From positions 558,001-622,000 of the forward strand of contig CAWBWT010000002.1 in NCBI GenBank assembly GCA_963792675.1: a DNA stretch of 64,000 nt. Reading direction: 5' to 3'. The translations under genes were made by a program, and so were the position numbers. Source of the stretch: JBBROS01 sp963792675. Lineage in GTDB: Bacteria > Pseudomonadota > Alphaproteobacteria > Acetobacterales > Acetobacteraceae. Under the pieces are notes generated by a model. That model was given only the letters and a program-made list of their open reading frames with translations, did no database searches and was not told where the DNA came from. Below are positions 26,745 through 35,987 of the stretch, piece by piece. Within the stretch, counting starts at the first letter, position 1. Each line of letters begins with the position of its first letter.

Positions 26745-27592
26745 TGATCGTCCCGACCGTACGGCAGACGACGGCGGCCGTCGCCGCCCACTACGACGAC
26801 CTGGACCCGTTCTACCGCGAGATCTGGGGCGAGCATGTGCACCACGGATTGTGGCGAACCGGGCGGGAAACCGCGGTCGAAGCGACCGAGGCCTTGGTCG
26901 ACCTGTTGGCGGACCGGCTGGAACTCGCTCCGGGGCTGCAGCTGGTCGACATTGGCTGCGGCTACGGCGCCACCGCCCGGCGTCTTGCATGCCGGCATGG
27001 GGTGGCCGTTACCGGGTTCACCGTGTCCCCCGTTCAGGCCGCCCGCGCGACCGCTGCCGTGCCCGCGGGCGCGAAGGTGGAGGTCCGGCTGCAGGATTGG
27101 CTCGATAACGGTCTCCCCGACGCCGTGTTCGACCGGGCCTACGCGATCGAGAGCTCTGAGCATTTCGAGGATAAGCAGCGCTTCTTCGCCGAAGCGTTCC
27201 GCACGCTGCGGCCGGGCGCGGTCTTTGCGCTCTATGCCTGGCTCGCCCGCGACGAGCCCGGCATTTGGGAAACGCGCACCCTGCTCGAGCCGATCTGCCG
27301 CGAGGGACGTTTGCCCGGGTTGGGCGACGAGCCCGAATACCGCGCGCTGGCCGCCGAGGCCGGTTTTCGTCTGGAGGAGGTCCTCGATCTCAGCTTGGAG
27401 GTTCGGCGCACCTGGTGGCTGTGCCTGCGCCGGGTCGCCGGCAAGCTCGTCACCGACCGTCGCTACCGGCGCTTCGTCCTCGCAGCATCGGCGAACCGCG
27501 TCTTCGCCCTGACGCTGATCCGGCTGCTGATCGCATATCGGACGGGGTCGATGCGATACTGCCTTTTCGTGTTGCGCAAACCGCAATCGTGA
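26744..27592 (+). CDS. SAM-dependent methyltransferase, tocopherol/sterol-methyltransferase-like
   Basis: 282 residues; ATG 26744 overlaps the preceding stop (TGATG), though the GTG at 26741 is also possible. YDDLDPFYREIWGEHVHHGLW is followed by SAM motif I LVDIGCGYGATARRLA and IESSEHFEDKQRF, as in gamma-tocopherol and mycolic-acid/CFA-type C-methyltransferases. The HVHHG(L/Y)W element is typical of this clade. It is translationally coupled to the first methyltransferase, so the two may act successively on one lipid-like substrate (inference). Confidence 0.85.
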   Translation: MIVPTVRQTTAAVAAHYDDLDPFYREIWGEHVHHGLWRTGRETAVEATEALVDLLADRLELAPGLQLVDIGCGYGATARRLACRHGVAVTGFTVSPVQAARATAAVPAGAKVEVRLQDWLDNGLPDAVFDRAYAIESSEHFEDKQRFFAEAFRTLRPGAVFALYAWLARDEPGIWETRTLLEPICREGRLPGLGDEPEYRALAAEAGFRLEEVLDLSLEVRRTWWLCLRRVAGKLVTDRRYRRFVLAASANRVFALTLIRLLIAYRTGSMRYCLFVLRKPQS

Positions 27593-27609
27593 CCAGGCGT
27601 CGCAAGCCG

Positions 27610-28407
27610 CTACATCAGCGACGGGTCGTGGGTGCAGATCACCTCCACCTCGTCGCCGTGCTCCCGCACCACCCGGCGCAGGTCTCGCAGGGAGCGGCGA
27701 CGCTTCCGTTGGCTGGTTTCCATCAGCCATTGATACAACCGCGCCCCGGTCGGCGTGCTCGGATGCTCCACGTCCAACTCGGTGTGGTTGAACACCGCAT
27801 CCGCCGCATGCAGCAGCCAGCCGCCGTCGCGCTTGATCGCGACCCCGCAATGCCCGTCCGTATGCCCCGGCAGCCAAACCAGGCTGATGCCCGGCAGCAC
27901 CTCGGACGCCGGGATGCCGAACCAGTCCGTCTCGAACTCCGCATGGCGCTGCCAGCGGCCGATGTCGCCCCATTGTGCCGGGCAGTAGCGCTTGCGCCCG
28001 ATCGGCCCCGTCGGGTGCCGCGCCGCATCCGCCTCCGCCCGCGACAGATGCACCGTCGCCGCCGGGAAGTCGCGCAGCCCGGCCGCGTGGTCGAAATCGA
28101 GATGCGTCATGACGATGTGCTTCACGTCGCCCGGCTGATGCCCGAGGTCGCGCACCTGGTTTGCCGCCGCTTCCGCGCTGTCGAGCTGCACCCGGTCCAT
28201 CCACTGGAACGTGCGGTCGAGGTGCTGCCGGTCATAGCCGGGGTCGACCGACACCGTCCCGGTATCGACCAGCACCGGCCCGTCATCCGTCTCCAGCAGC
28301 AGGCAGTGGCAGGTCATGTTGGCCGGCGCCAGGCCCGGCGTTTGCCCGTCCATCAGGGCGCCGCCGTAAGGCCGCATCGCGCCGCAATTCATGTGGTGGA
28401 TCCTCAT
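27610..28407 (-). CDS. MBL-fold metallohydrolase, N-acyl-homoserine-lactonase-like
   Basis: 265 residues. The zinc motif is MTHLDFDHAAGL (HxDxDH, about residue 105), further ligands are His in LPGHTDGHCG and Asp in LHAADAVFN, and the last His is in VICTHDPSL. The N-terminus MRIHHMNCGAMRPYGG and CHCLLLETDDGPVLVDTG resemble AHL-lactonase-family proteins. Quorum quenching is possible, but this family also includes other lactonases and esterases, and no LuxI/LuxR genes are nearby. Divergent from the AtuA pair. Confidence 0.85.
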   Translation of the reverse strand: MRIHHMNCGAMRPYGGALMDGQTPGLAPANMTCHCLLLETDDGPVLVDTGTVSVDPGYDRQHLDRTFQWMDRVQLDSAEAAANQVRDLGHQPGDVKHIVMTHLDFDHAAGLRDFPAATVHLSRAEADAARHPTGPIGRKRYCPAQWGDIGRWQRHAEFETDWFGIPASEVLPGISLVWLPGHTDGHCGVAIKRDGGWLLHAADAVFNHTELDVEHPSTPTGARLYQWLMETSQRKRRRSLRDLRRVVREHGDEVEVICTHDPSLM

Positions 28408-28535
28408 CGTCGCCTCCGTGACTCAGGTCCGCGCCTAACGGCTCGCCTGGCCCGGCGTCGCATCCCGCCCGGTCAATACGTTGACACCGGCCCCGCAATG
28501 CCACCCCATTCGGCAGGGGAGAACGGGCGGAAATA

Positions 28536-29897
28536 ATGGCAGACGGGGCGTTCTGGATGGGGTGCGGCGCCGGGTTCTCCGGCGACCGCCTGGATGCGCC
28601 GGTCTCGGTGGTGGAGGCCATCGCCCGCTCCGGGCGGCCCGGCGCCATCATGTTCGAGACGCTGGCCGAGCGCACGCTCGCACTCGGTCATGTTGCCCGC
28701 CGCGCCGACCCGGTCGCCGGCTACGAGCCGCTGCTGGCCGAGCTCGTCGGTCCCGTGCTGCCCGCCTGCGTCCGCGCCGGCATCCCCATCGTCGGCAACT
28801 TTGGTAATGCCAACCCGCCGGCGGCGGCGGCGCTGCTGCAACGCCTCGCGCGTGATGCCGGCCTCGGCCCATTGCGTATCGCCGTCGTGGAGGGCGACGA
28901 CGTGGCCGGGCAGATCTCCGTCGCCGACCTCGACGTGTGGGAAGGCGACGCCACCCTGTCCCAAAGCCTCGACGGGCTGATCGCCGCCAATGTCTACCTC
29001 GGCGCCCGGCCGATCGCCGACGCGCTGCTGGCCGGGGCCCAGATCGTGGTGACCGGCCGCGTCGCCGACCCTTCATTAGCGCTCGGCCCGCTGGCCGCGC
29101 ATTTCGGCTGGGCCTGGGACGATTGGGACCGGCTTGCCGCCGGCACCCTGGTCGGCCACTTGCTTGAATGCGGCAGCCAGGTCACGGGCGGCTACTTCGC
29201 CGATCCCGGGTTCAAGGACGTGCCCCGCCCCGAGGCGATCGGCTTCCCGATCGCCGAAGTCACCGCCGACGGCAGCTTCGTCGTCACCAAGGCGCCCGGC
29301 ACCGGCGGCTGCGTTACCCGCCGCACCGTCACCGAGCAGGTGCTCTACGAGGTGCACGACCCCGCCGCCTATCTCACCCCCGACGTGACGCTCGACCTCA
29401 CCAGCTTGACGCTGCAGGACGACGGCACCGACCGCGTGCGCGTGCTGGGCGCCGCCGGCCATCCGGCGCCGCCCAGCCTGAAGGCCACCGTGTCGTTCGC
29501 CGGCGACTGGATCGGCGAGGCGGAGATCTCCTATGCTGGCCCCAACGCGCTCGCCCGCGCCCGCCTGGCCGCCGAGGTGATCGGCAGGCGTCTCGACGGC
29601 CGCGGCCTCGCGTTGCGCCGGCGTTTGGATCTGATCGGCACGTCCAGCGTGTTCGACGACGATTCCGGCAGCCTCGCCGCCGCCCACGACGCCGCGCCGT
29701 CCGAGGTCCGCATGCGCCTCGCGGTCTCGGGTCTGGAGAAGAAACCGGTGGAGCAGGCGGTGCAGGAGGTGCTTGCGCTGCTCTGCTGCGGCCCGGCCGG
29801 CGGCGGCGGGATGCGCTCTCAGCTGCGCAACCGGGTCCGCACCTTGTCCTGCCTGGTGCCGCGCAACCGCGTGAGCCCGGGGGTGATGTGGGCATGA
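28536..29897 (+). CDS. AtuA-family protein (DUF1446), acyclic terpene utilisation-like
   Basis: 453 residues. FWMGCGAGFSGDRLDAP at the N-terminus, IMFETLAERTLAL, GNFGNANPPAAA, GRVADPSLALGPLAAHFGW and GGCVTRRTVTEQVLYEVHDP are the recurring blocks of AtuA-like proteins. AtuA is needed for citronellol/geraniol breakdown in Pseudomonas, but relatives occur widely without terpene genes. No other atu genes are present here. The next gene overlaps by 4 nt and encodes the small domain that is fused to AtuA in some members, so this is a split two-subunit version. Confidence 0.85.
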   Translation: MADGAFWMGCGAGFSGDRLDAPVSVVEAIARSGRPGAIMFETLAERTLALGHVARRADPVAGYEPLLAELVGPVLPACVRAGIPIVGNFGNANPPAAAALLQRLARDAGLGPLRIAVVEGDDVAGQISVADLDVWEGDATLSQSLDGLIAANVYLGARPIADALLAGAQIVVTGRVADPSLALGPLAAHFGWAWDDWDRLAAGTLVGHLLECGSQVTGGYFADPGFKDVPRPEAIGFPIAEVTADGSFVVTKAPGTGGCVTRRTVTEQVLYEVHDPAAYLTPDVTLDLTSLTLQDDGTDRVRVLGAAGHPAPPSLKATVSFAGDWIGEAEISYAGPNALARARLAAEVIGRRLDGRGLALRRRLDLIGTSSVFDDDSGSLAAAHDAAPSEVRMRLAVSGLEKKPVEQAVQEVLALLCCGPAGGGGMRSQLRNRVRTLSCLVPRNRVSPGVMWA

Positions 29898-30247
29898 CGC
29901 TCCTGCACGAGATCGCCCACGCCCGTGCCGGCGACAAGGGAAACCGGCTCAACGTCTCGGTCGTGGCCTACCACCCCGACCTTTGGCCTTTAATCCGCGA
30001 CCAGGTGACGGAGGCGCGGGTGCTCGACCTGTTCCGCCACCGGGGCGCCACCGGGGTCGTGCGCTACGAGCTGCCGCTGCTGCATGCGCTCAACTTCGTC
30101 ATCGACGCCGTGCTCGAGGGCGGGGTGAACGCCAGTCTCAACCTCGACATCCACGGTAAGACGCATTCCTTCCGCGTCCTCGGCCTGCCCGTCGAGGTTC
30201 CCCCGGCGCTGCTGCCGCGCCTGCCGGCCTATCGGAGCGACCCATGA
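29894..30247 (+). CDS. AtuA-like small C-terminal domain protein
   Basis: 117 residues from ATG 29894, overlapping the AtuA gene (ATGA). LHEIAHARAGDKGNRLNVSV and FRHRGATGVVRYELPLLHALNFVI are typical of the separate small domain that partners DUF1446 proteins. It probably forms a complex with the upstream product. It is also overlapped by the next gene (ATGA at 30244), tying AtuA, this protein and a periplasmic binding protein into one coupled operon. Confidence 0.82.
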   Translation: MTLLHEIAHARAGDKGNRLNVSVVAYHPDLWPLIRDQVTEARVLDLFRHRGATGVVRYELPLLHALNFVIDAVLEGGVNASLNLDIHGKTHSFRVLGLPVEVPPALLPRLPAYRSDP

Positions 30248-31254
30248 GATTTTGTCTTCGTATACTCCTGCTTGCGCTCTTATGTGTGCCCGTGCTGCCA
30301 GCACCCGGGCGGGCGGAGGTGTCGGAGGTCACGATTGCCCAGCAGTACGGGCTCGCTTTCCTGCCGTTGATGGTGATGCAGAAGCAGGGCCTGGTGGAGA
30401 AGCATGCGGCCGCCGCCGGCATCCCGGGCTTGAAGGTGAACTGGTCGTCGGTGGCCGGGCCCAGCGTGATGAACGACGGCCTGCTGTCGGGCGCCATCCA
30501 ATTTGCCGCCCAGGGCGCGCCGTCGCTGATCACGCTGGCCGAGCGCACCCGCCGCAACGCCGGCATCAAGGGCGTCGCCGCGGTCACGACCTATCCGCTT
30601 TACCTCATCACCCGCGACCCGGCGGTGCACTCGATCCGCGATTTCTCCTCGGCCGACAAGATCGCGGTGCCGTCCGTGAAGATCTCGACGCAGGCAATCA
30701 TGCTGCAGATCGCCGCCGCCGAGGCATTCGGCGATGCCGATTTCGCCCGTCTCGACCCGTACACGATCTCGCTCGCCCACCCCGACGCGATGGCGGCGCT
30801 CACCACCGGCACGGCCGGGGTGAACGCCCACTTCACCTCGGCGCCGTTCTACGCGCAGGAGATGAAGCTGCCGGGCGTGCACTTGGTCACCACCAACTAC
30901 GACATTCTCGGTGGCCCGGCGACCGCCCTGGTACTCACCGCCAGCGCCCGCTTCCGCGACGCCAACCCGCATGTCTATCGGGCGGTGTATGACGGGCTGT
31001 CCGAGGCGATCGACACGATCAACGCCGACAAGGAAGCCGCGGCGCGGCTTTATCTGGAGATGTCGGGCGACAAGAAGACGACGCTGGCCGAGGTCACGGA
31101 GGTCATCACCGACAAGGATTACGCATACACGCTGCGCCCGGCAAAGGTGCTGAAGACGGCGCAATGGATGGCGAAGTTCGGGTCGGTGAAGGAGTTGCCC
31201 GCGAGGGTGGAGGATCTGTTTTTCAGCGAGGCGGCGGGATTGGGTGGGGATTGA
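30244..31254 (+). CDS. ABC transporter substrate-binding protein (NitT/TauT-like), orphan
   Basis: 336 residues; ATG 30244 overlaps the preceding stop by 4 nt. Sec signal peptide RFCLRILLLALLCVPVLPAP with cleavage near RAE. VTIAQQYGLAFLPLMVM, IAVPSVKISTQAIML and HPDAMAALTTG parallel the protein at 289, which reads IGLQYGLPYMQ, IALPSVKVSMQAMML and HPDAMAGL, so the two are paralogues. No permease or ATPase is nearby. It is tied by overlaps to the AtuA pair, suggesting capture of the AtuA substrate, perhaps using a membrane complex encoded elsewhere. Confidence 0.82.
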   Translation: MRFCLRILLLALLCVPVLPAPGRAEVSEVTIAQQYGLAFLPLMVMQKQGLVEKHAAAAGIPGLKVNWSSVAGPSVMNDGLLSGAIQFAAQGAPSLITLAERTRRNAGIKGVAAVTTYPLYLITRDPAVHSIRDFSSADKIAVPSVKISTQAIMLQIAAAEAFGDADFARLDPYTISLAHPDAMAALTTGTAGVNAHFTSAPFYAQEMKLPGVHLVTTNYDILGGPATALVLTASARFRDANPHVYRAVYDGLSEAIDTINADKEAAARLYLEMSGDKKTTLAEVTEVITDKDYAYTLRPAKVLKTAQWMAKFGSVKELPARVEDLFFSEAAGLGGD

Positions 31255-31260
31255 TGAGGA

Positions 31261-31662
31261 TCACGCGTTTACCTTGCTCGTCCCATACTCCGCGAGCTCA
31301 GGCAGCATCGCTTCGATGACGAAATCGACGAACGCAGACGGTGCGTCGAGGTAGAATTCGCGGGCGGAGTAGGCTTCGACCTCGGCCGCGATCCCCCGGG
31401 CGGCAAGCCATTCGCTCAACCGCTCCAATTCCAACCGCGGCGTTTCGCTCAGGAAGGAGACTTGCGAGCGCCTCTTGTCTGCGTCCCGGCCCGGCGTGTC
31501 GCTGCGATTGAACTGCAGGTCAACGTTCGCCTGAGCCTGCCGCAACCAGATCGAGCGCTCGGTGCGGCGCAGCACCACGAACCCGAGGCAGGTTGTCAGC
31601 ATCGCCACGACGGTCTCGAAATGCTCGCTGCTGACACGGTTGGCGACATGGTTTAGGCGCAC
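31261..31662 (-). CDS. VOC-family (glyoxalase/bleomycin resistance-like) protein
   Basis: 133 residues from GTG 31662, with GGAGAGA 5 nt upstream; the open frame continues to 31779 without a ribosome site. LNHVANRVSSEHFETVVAML begins a beta-alpha-beta-beta-beta unit with a possible metal His at position 4, then VVLRRTERSIWLRQAQANVD and SFLSETPRLELERLSEWLAA. These resemble VOC dioxygenase/glyoxalase-like proteins, though only weakly conserved. Stops converge with the binding-protein gene, 6 nt apart. Function unknown. Confidence 0.65.
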   Translation of the reverse strand: MRLNHVANRVSSEHFETVVAMLTTCLGFVVLRRTERSIWLRQAQANVDLQFNRSDTPGRDADKRRSQVSFLSETPRLELERLSEWLAARGIAAEVEAYSAREFYLDAPSAFVDFVIEAMLPELAEYGTSKVNA

Positions 31663-31734
31663 GTGATCTCTCCCCCCTTGGTCGCGGCCAGCCACGGTAC
31701 GGCAGAATTTGTGTGTCCGGAACCGCAATCCGGC

Positions 31735-31764
31735 GCCGCTCGGGGACACGCTACCCCGAGCGGC
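31735..31764 (-). terminator. Strong hairpin downstream of the beta-helix gene
   Basis: An 11-bp perfect stem (GCCGCTCGGGG / CCCCGAGCGGC) with an 8-nt loop, 42 bp after the stop of the beta-helix gene on the minus strand. It is not followed by a T-run, so it may stabilise the message or act with Rho rather than as a classical intrinsic terminator. Confidence 0.45.
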
Positions 31765-31806
31765 CGGGCCCCGCACCAACCTGCCGGACCGACCGGATGT
31801 GCCGTG

Positions 31807-33226
31807 TCAGGAAACGCGAACCGGCGCCACGGTACCCGTCGTGTCGGGTAGGGTGAGAATGTTGTCGGCGCCGCCGGACACCATATCGCCTGCCCCCAGT
31901 GACGGGCCGACCGGAAGCAACGTGGGTCCCGCGCTCGTGTTCGCCGGGTCCAGGAAGTCGCTTGCGCTCATGCTTGGCTGGGCGTTGCCGTCCGCAACGC
32001 CGCCGCTGGCATCGACCGACGTGCTGACGGCCATGGTGGCGCCTGAGTTCGCCGTCGGTGCGGCCTCTGTCAGGAAGGCCGGTGTCGCATCGCTGGCAAC
32101 CGTCGCCGGCCCGATCAGCAAAGACCCGAGCGCCGTTCCGTTCGTCGCACTGCTGCCGGCAGCGGCCAGCGTCGTCGACGCATATCCCCCGGAAGTAACG
32201 TTGTTGTCCTCAGTGACACCGGTATTCGAGCTGTCGATACCGATTCCCGTTCCGCCGGGGCCGGCAACCACGGTGTTGTTCTCGACCAATCCGCCGTTAA
32301 GCTTGCTGCTGCCAATCTGCCCGCCAAACGTCCCACTCGGGTCGTTGCCGTAAGCGGTGTTGCCGATGAAGTCCACGTTGCTGCTGGCATAGGCGCCCAG
32401 TCCGACTGCGCCGTTGTTATAAACAAGATTGTTTGCGACCAGCGTCGCACCCTTGTACTGGACGCCATCCGTCTGGAAATTCGAGTTGCTGTCGATCAGC
32501 ACGCCCTCGCCGTCGGTGATGGAGGAACTGCCGATGGCATAGCTGCCGACCAACTGCTGATTGCCGTAGATCGTGTTGTCGACTACGAAGTTTTTGTATC
32601 CGGTGGTGACGCCGTCGCTGTCGTGTGACCCGAACAGACTTACCCCGCTGGTGCCATAGGGCCCATACTTCCCATTGTCGTAGACGGTATTGCCCTGGAT
32701 GGTGATGTAATCCGACTCTTCCGCGCTGATGCCGTTCGCGCCGAAGTCGTGGACCACGTTGTTTTGAATCGAGACGTGATTCACGATGGTCGGGTTGCCG
32801 TTCCAGCTGACCGTGATGCCCGTGTTGTTGATGGTGCGGTTGGAGCCGCTGCCCGGCTGCGCCGCCAATGACTGCGCTTGCGCGAGGCTGACGCTCTGGG
32901 CATTGCCGACCAGTTCGAAGCCCTTGAAGTTGATGTATGAGGCATTGATCTGGACGGCCGAGACGCCGCCGTTCGGCAAGCTGATGACCGGGCGGGCGCC
33001 GTTGTAGCCTTCGTAGGTGATGGGCGCCGCGGCGGTGCCGGACCGCGAGGTCGCGAGGACGTAGCCGGTCACAGCGTCGGCGGAGTAGGTGCCGGCCATC
33101 ACCTCGACCTTGTCGCCCGGCTGCGTCATGTCAGCAGCCTGTTGGAGGGTGGCAAAGGGCGTCGAGGCAGAGGTGCCGCTGTTCGAGTTCGAGCCCCGAA
33201 TCGGAGCTTACATAGTAAGTAGGCAT
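31807..33226 (-). CDS. Right-handed parallel beta-helix protein, N-terminus out of frame (+1)
   Basis: The continuous frame 31807-33129 gives 440 residues with pectate-lyase-like repeats (VSIQNNVVHDFGANGIS, ITIQGNTVYDN, ATLVANNLVYNN, VDFIGNTAYGN). The likely true start is ATG 33226, where AAGGAGA is ideally placed and MPTYYVSSDSG is read; the frame then breaks at a CCCC run at 33194-33197 (GGGG on the coding strand). Removing one base restores SNSNSGTSASTPFATLQQAA joined to DMTQPGDKVEVMAGTY, about 472 residues. There is no Sec signal; Gly/Asn-rich helix proteins of this kind are often type I or otherwise non-classically secreted. Probably binds or cleaves a polysaccharide. Sequencing error or true frameshift not separable here. 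Confidence 0.75.
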
Positions 33227-33690
33227 TGAATCTCCTTATCTGTCAGAATGGAGAAGCAGTTATCATCTCAGATGTCCAGGTCCACGATGGAAGATTTACC
33301 ATAATGTTCTCGAACTAGACTAAAGTTTGCCGAGTTCTTCGAGCGAGTTACGTGATTACATTACGGAATAAACCAGGAGACTGTAGTGCTGACGTCGAGT
33401 TGGATTCGACTCGCTCGCAAACTGGACATCCTCAAAGCCGCCCAATCGGTCGGCGTCGTCCTGCTTCACCCGGCATCGCCGGAGCGAAGGGTTCGGAATG
33501 GGTTGGCCGCCGAGTTCTTCGATCAGTTGTCGAGCATGTCTTTGCCCGCGAGAAGGAGCCGGCTGGGACTGATTGTGCGGACCATCAGTGTGGCCCAAGG
33601 GCAGGTGAAAGTCGGCTGGCCAGCGGAGCTAGGACATGCGGCGCTATGTCTGGCCCAGTCGCCATCCCGCTCCCGCGTAAGCAGACAAGA
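33227..33690. other. 464-bp stretch without a recognisable gene
   Basis: The part next to the beta-helix gene (33227-33360) is AT-richer and probably holds its promoter. Short open frames exist on both strands (33356-33598 minus, 33386-33856 plus), but neither has a convincing ribosome site or family motif, and the plus frame runs antisense into the M20 gene. It could be decayed coding sequence. Confidence 0.5.
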
Positions 33691-34794
33691 TCACCCCCGC
33701 GCCATCAGCTCCGCCATCCGCTGGAACACCGGGACCGCCGCCGCCAACGCCGAGACGCTGACCGCTTCGTGGGGCGTGTGCGCCACCGCGATGTCGCCGG
33801 GACCCATCACCAGACACGGTGCAAGCGCCTGCAGCTCCGAGGCGTCCGTGCCGTAGGGCGCCGTGCGCGGGGCGTTGCCGGTCAGCTCGGCGGCGGCGCG
33901 GACCAGGCGGTGGTCGGGCGGCAACTCGGGCGGGCTGCCTTCCATCTTCTCCACCAGCTTCAGCCGCGCCGCCGTGGCAGCGTCGCGCACCGCGTCCACA
34001 ATCGGCGCCGGGTCCACATTGGCGCTGTAACGGAACTTGATCCGCACCGTCGCCCGCGGCACCGTCACGTTGATCGCGGCGCCGTGATTGTCGATCACCG
34101 GGTTGAAGTCGCTGAACGGCGGGTCATAGGCCGGGTCCTGCCAGTCGGGGTCGGTGCGCAGCCGCTCGTGGATCACCCGCAGCGCCGACAGGAACGGCAC
34201 CAGGTCCCAGTTGGCGTTGCGGCCCCGCCCGGTGCTGCTGTGCGCCTGGGCGCCGGTTGCGGTGGCAATGAACTCGATATGCGCGCGGTGACCGCGCACC
34301 GGGATCAGCCGGGTCGGCTCGGCCACCAGGATGCCGTTGGGCGCGAACCGCCGGGCCAGCTCGCTCGCGAGCGCGACGCGGGCGCCCTGCTTCGTCGTTT
34401 CCTCGTCGGTCGTCAGCAGCAGCGCCACCGGGACGCGGCCCGGGAGTGTCTGCGCCGCCACCACCAGCGCCGCGATCGGGCCCTTCATGTCGGTGGCGCC
34501 GAGCCCGTACAGCGTGTCGTCCTCAATCCGCCCCGACCACGGGTCCGTCAGCCAGCCGGTGTCGGGCACCGTGTCCATGTGGCCACTGAACGCCAGCCCG
34601 CCGCGGCCGCGCGTCGCCACCAGCACCATCTTCTCCACGTTGTTGTCGTCGAGATATGGCAGTTTCTGCACCTCAAACCCCGACAGCTCGCGCTCCAGCC
34701 GCTCGGCCACCTTCAGGTTCGAGACGCTGCTGCGGCTGTCGATGCGGACCAGGTCCTGGGCGAGGGTGGCGACGACTCGGGTGGGGTGGTCCAT
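33691..34794 (-). CDS. M20-family deacylase (ArgE/DapE-like metallopeptidase)
   Basis: 367 residues. Zinc-site motifs: FSGHMDTVPDTG (about residue 70), YGLGATDMKGPIAAL (about 98), TTDEETTKQG with the catalytic Glu pair (about 132), and AEPTRLIPV. The dimerisation region includes HRAHIEF and GAQAHSST. This is the acetylornithine deacetylase/succinyl-diaminopimelate desuccinylase family, but the gene lies beside amino-acid-processing PLP enzymes rather than arginine or lysine genes. It probably releases an N-acyl amino acid that feeds the divergent PLP pair (inference). Confidence 0.88.
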   Translation of the reverse strand: MDHPTRVVATLAQDLVRIDSRSSVSNLKVAERLERELSGFEVQKLPYLDDNNVEKMVLVATRGRGGLAFSGHMDTVPDTGWLTDPWSGRIEDDTLYGLGATDMKGPIAALVVAAQTLPGRVPVALLLTTDEETTKQGARVALASELARRFAPNGILVAEPTRLIPVRGHRAHIEFIATATGAQAHSSTGRGRNANWDLVPFLSALRVIHERLRTDPDWQDPAYDPPFSDFNPVIDNHGAAINVTVPRATVRIKFRYSANVDPAPIVDAVRDAATAARLKLVEKMEGSPPELPPDHRLVRAAAELTGNAPRTAPYGTDASELQALAPCLVMGPGDIAVAHTPHEAVSVSALAAAVPVFQRMAELMARG

Positions 34795-34868
34795 GGGCGG
34801 CGGCTCCGAAACGGGGGGCGCGGCCCTCCCTCTTGCACCGGCGGGATCGGGCGGGCAAGGCTGGGTTA

Positions 34869-35987
34869 ATGAGGGAATACATCGATCCGCGTTCCGGACA
34901 GACCTGGCCGCTCGACCCGCCGCGCTGGTGCGGCGACGCCGGGCAGCCGCTGTTCGTCACGCCGGCCGCCGGACTCGCCGAACAGGACATCGACCGCTCG
35001 GTGCGCAGCCTCTGGCGCTACCGGGCGGCGTTCCCCTTCGCGGTCGAGCACCCGATCACCATGGGCGAGGGCTGCACGCCGCTGCTGCGCCGCACGCTGC
35101 ATGGCGGGACCGTGCACTTCAAGTGCGAGTGGTTCATGCCGACCGGCAGCTTCAAGGACCGCGGCGCCAGCGTGATGCTGAGCCTGCTGCGCGCCCAGGG
35201 GATCGCCGCCGTGCTGGAGGACAGCAGCGGCAATGGCGGCGCCGCCGTCAGCGCCTATGCCGCTGCCGGCGGCATGGACGCCACGGTCATGGCGCCCGCC
35301 AGCACCAGCCCGGCCAAAACCGTGCAGATGCGGGCGCACGGCGCCGCCGTCGAGCTGATCCCCGGGACAAGGCAGGACACCAGCGCCGCCGCCGAGGCCC
35401 GCGCTGCCGAGATCTTCTATGCCAGCCACAACTGGCATCCGTTCTTCCTGGAGGGCACCAAGACGCTCGCCTTCGAGCTTTGGGAGGATCTGTCCCACCG
35501 CGCGCCCGACCACGTCATCATCCCGTGCGGCGCCGGGTCCAACGTGCTGGGCTGCGCCATCGGGTTTGCCGAGCTGCTGCGGGCCGGGGCGATCGACAAG
35601 GCGCCGAAGCTCTGGGCGGCGCAGCCGGCGCATTGCGGCCCCATCGCCGCGGCCGCCCTCGGCGTGTCTCCGAGCCCAGTGCAGCCGACAATGGCGGAAG
35701 GCACCGCCATCGCCGCCCCGATCCGTCTGCCGGAGGTGGTCGCGGCGCTCCGGGACAGCGGCGGCGGCGGCGTATTGCTGGCGGAGGAGCAGATCGGCGC
35801 CGAGGTGCTGCATCTGGCCCGGCTCGGCCTCTACGTCGAACCCACCTGCGCCCAGGCCGCGGCCGCCTATGCGATACTGCTGGAAGCGGGGACGATCGGG
35901 CCGGACGAGGTGACGGTGGTGGTCCTGACCGGCACCGGCCTCAAGGCGACCCCGCATATCGCCGAGCTGCTGGGAGTGACATTGTGA
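34869..35987 (+). CDS. Fold-type II PLP-dependent lyase (threonine synthase/diaminopropionate lyase-like)
   Basis: 372 residues from ATG 34869. The cofactor Lys96 is in PTGSFKDRGA, phosphate-binding residues are in EDSSGNGGAAV (about 120) and IIPCGAGSNVLG (about 220), and the ring-N contact is in VVVLTGTGLK near the C-terminus. The N-terminal PRWCGDAGQPL pair of motifs is typical of threonine-synthase-like proteins. It would eliminate or replace a beta/gamma group of an amino acid. Its stop overlaps the DSD1-family gene by 4 nt, so the two enzymes are probably consecutive in one pathway. Confidence 0.87.
   Translation: MREYIDPRSGQTWPLDPPRWCGDAGQPLFVTPAAGLAEQDIDRSVRSLWRYRAAFPFAVEHPITMGEGCTPLLRRTLHGGTVHFKCEWFMPTGSFKDRGASVMLSLLRAQGIAAVLEDSSGNGGAAVSAYAAAGGMDATVMAPASTSPAKTVQMRAHGAAVELIPGTRQDTSAAAEARAAEIFYASHNWHPFFLEGTKTLAFELWEDLSHRAPDHVIIPCGAGSNVLGCAIGFAELLRAGAIDKAPKLWAAQPAHCGPIAAAALGVSPSPVQPTMAEGTAIAAPIRLPEVVAALRDSGGGGVLLAEEQIGAEVLHLARLGLYVEPTCAQAAAAYAILLEAGTIGPDEVTVVVLTGTGLKATPHIAELLGVTL

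Noticed and set aside
28472..28485. GTCAA-TACG-TTGAC as an operator before the AtuA pair
   Set aside because: Arms of only five bases and no second copy; too weak to list as a feature.
33386..33856. Possible 156-codon gene
   Set aside because: No ribosome site or family motif, and the second half is antisense to the M20 gene.
34331..35983. Long plus-strand frame reaching from the M20 gene into the DSD1 gene
   Set aside because: It is shadow of the M20 and PLP-lyase genes; the DSD1 family begins at GTG 35984.
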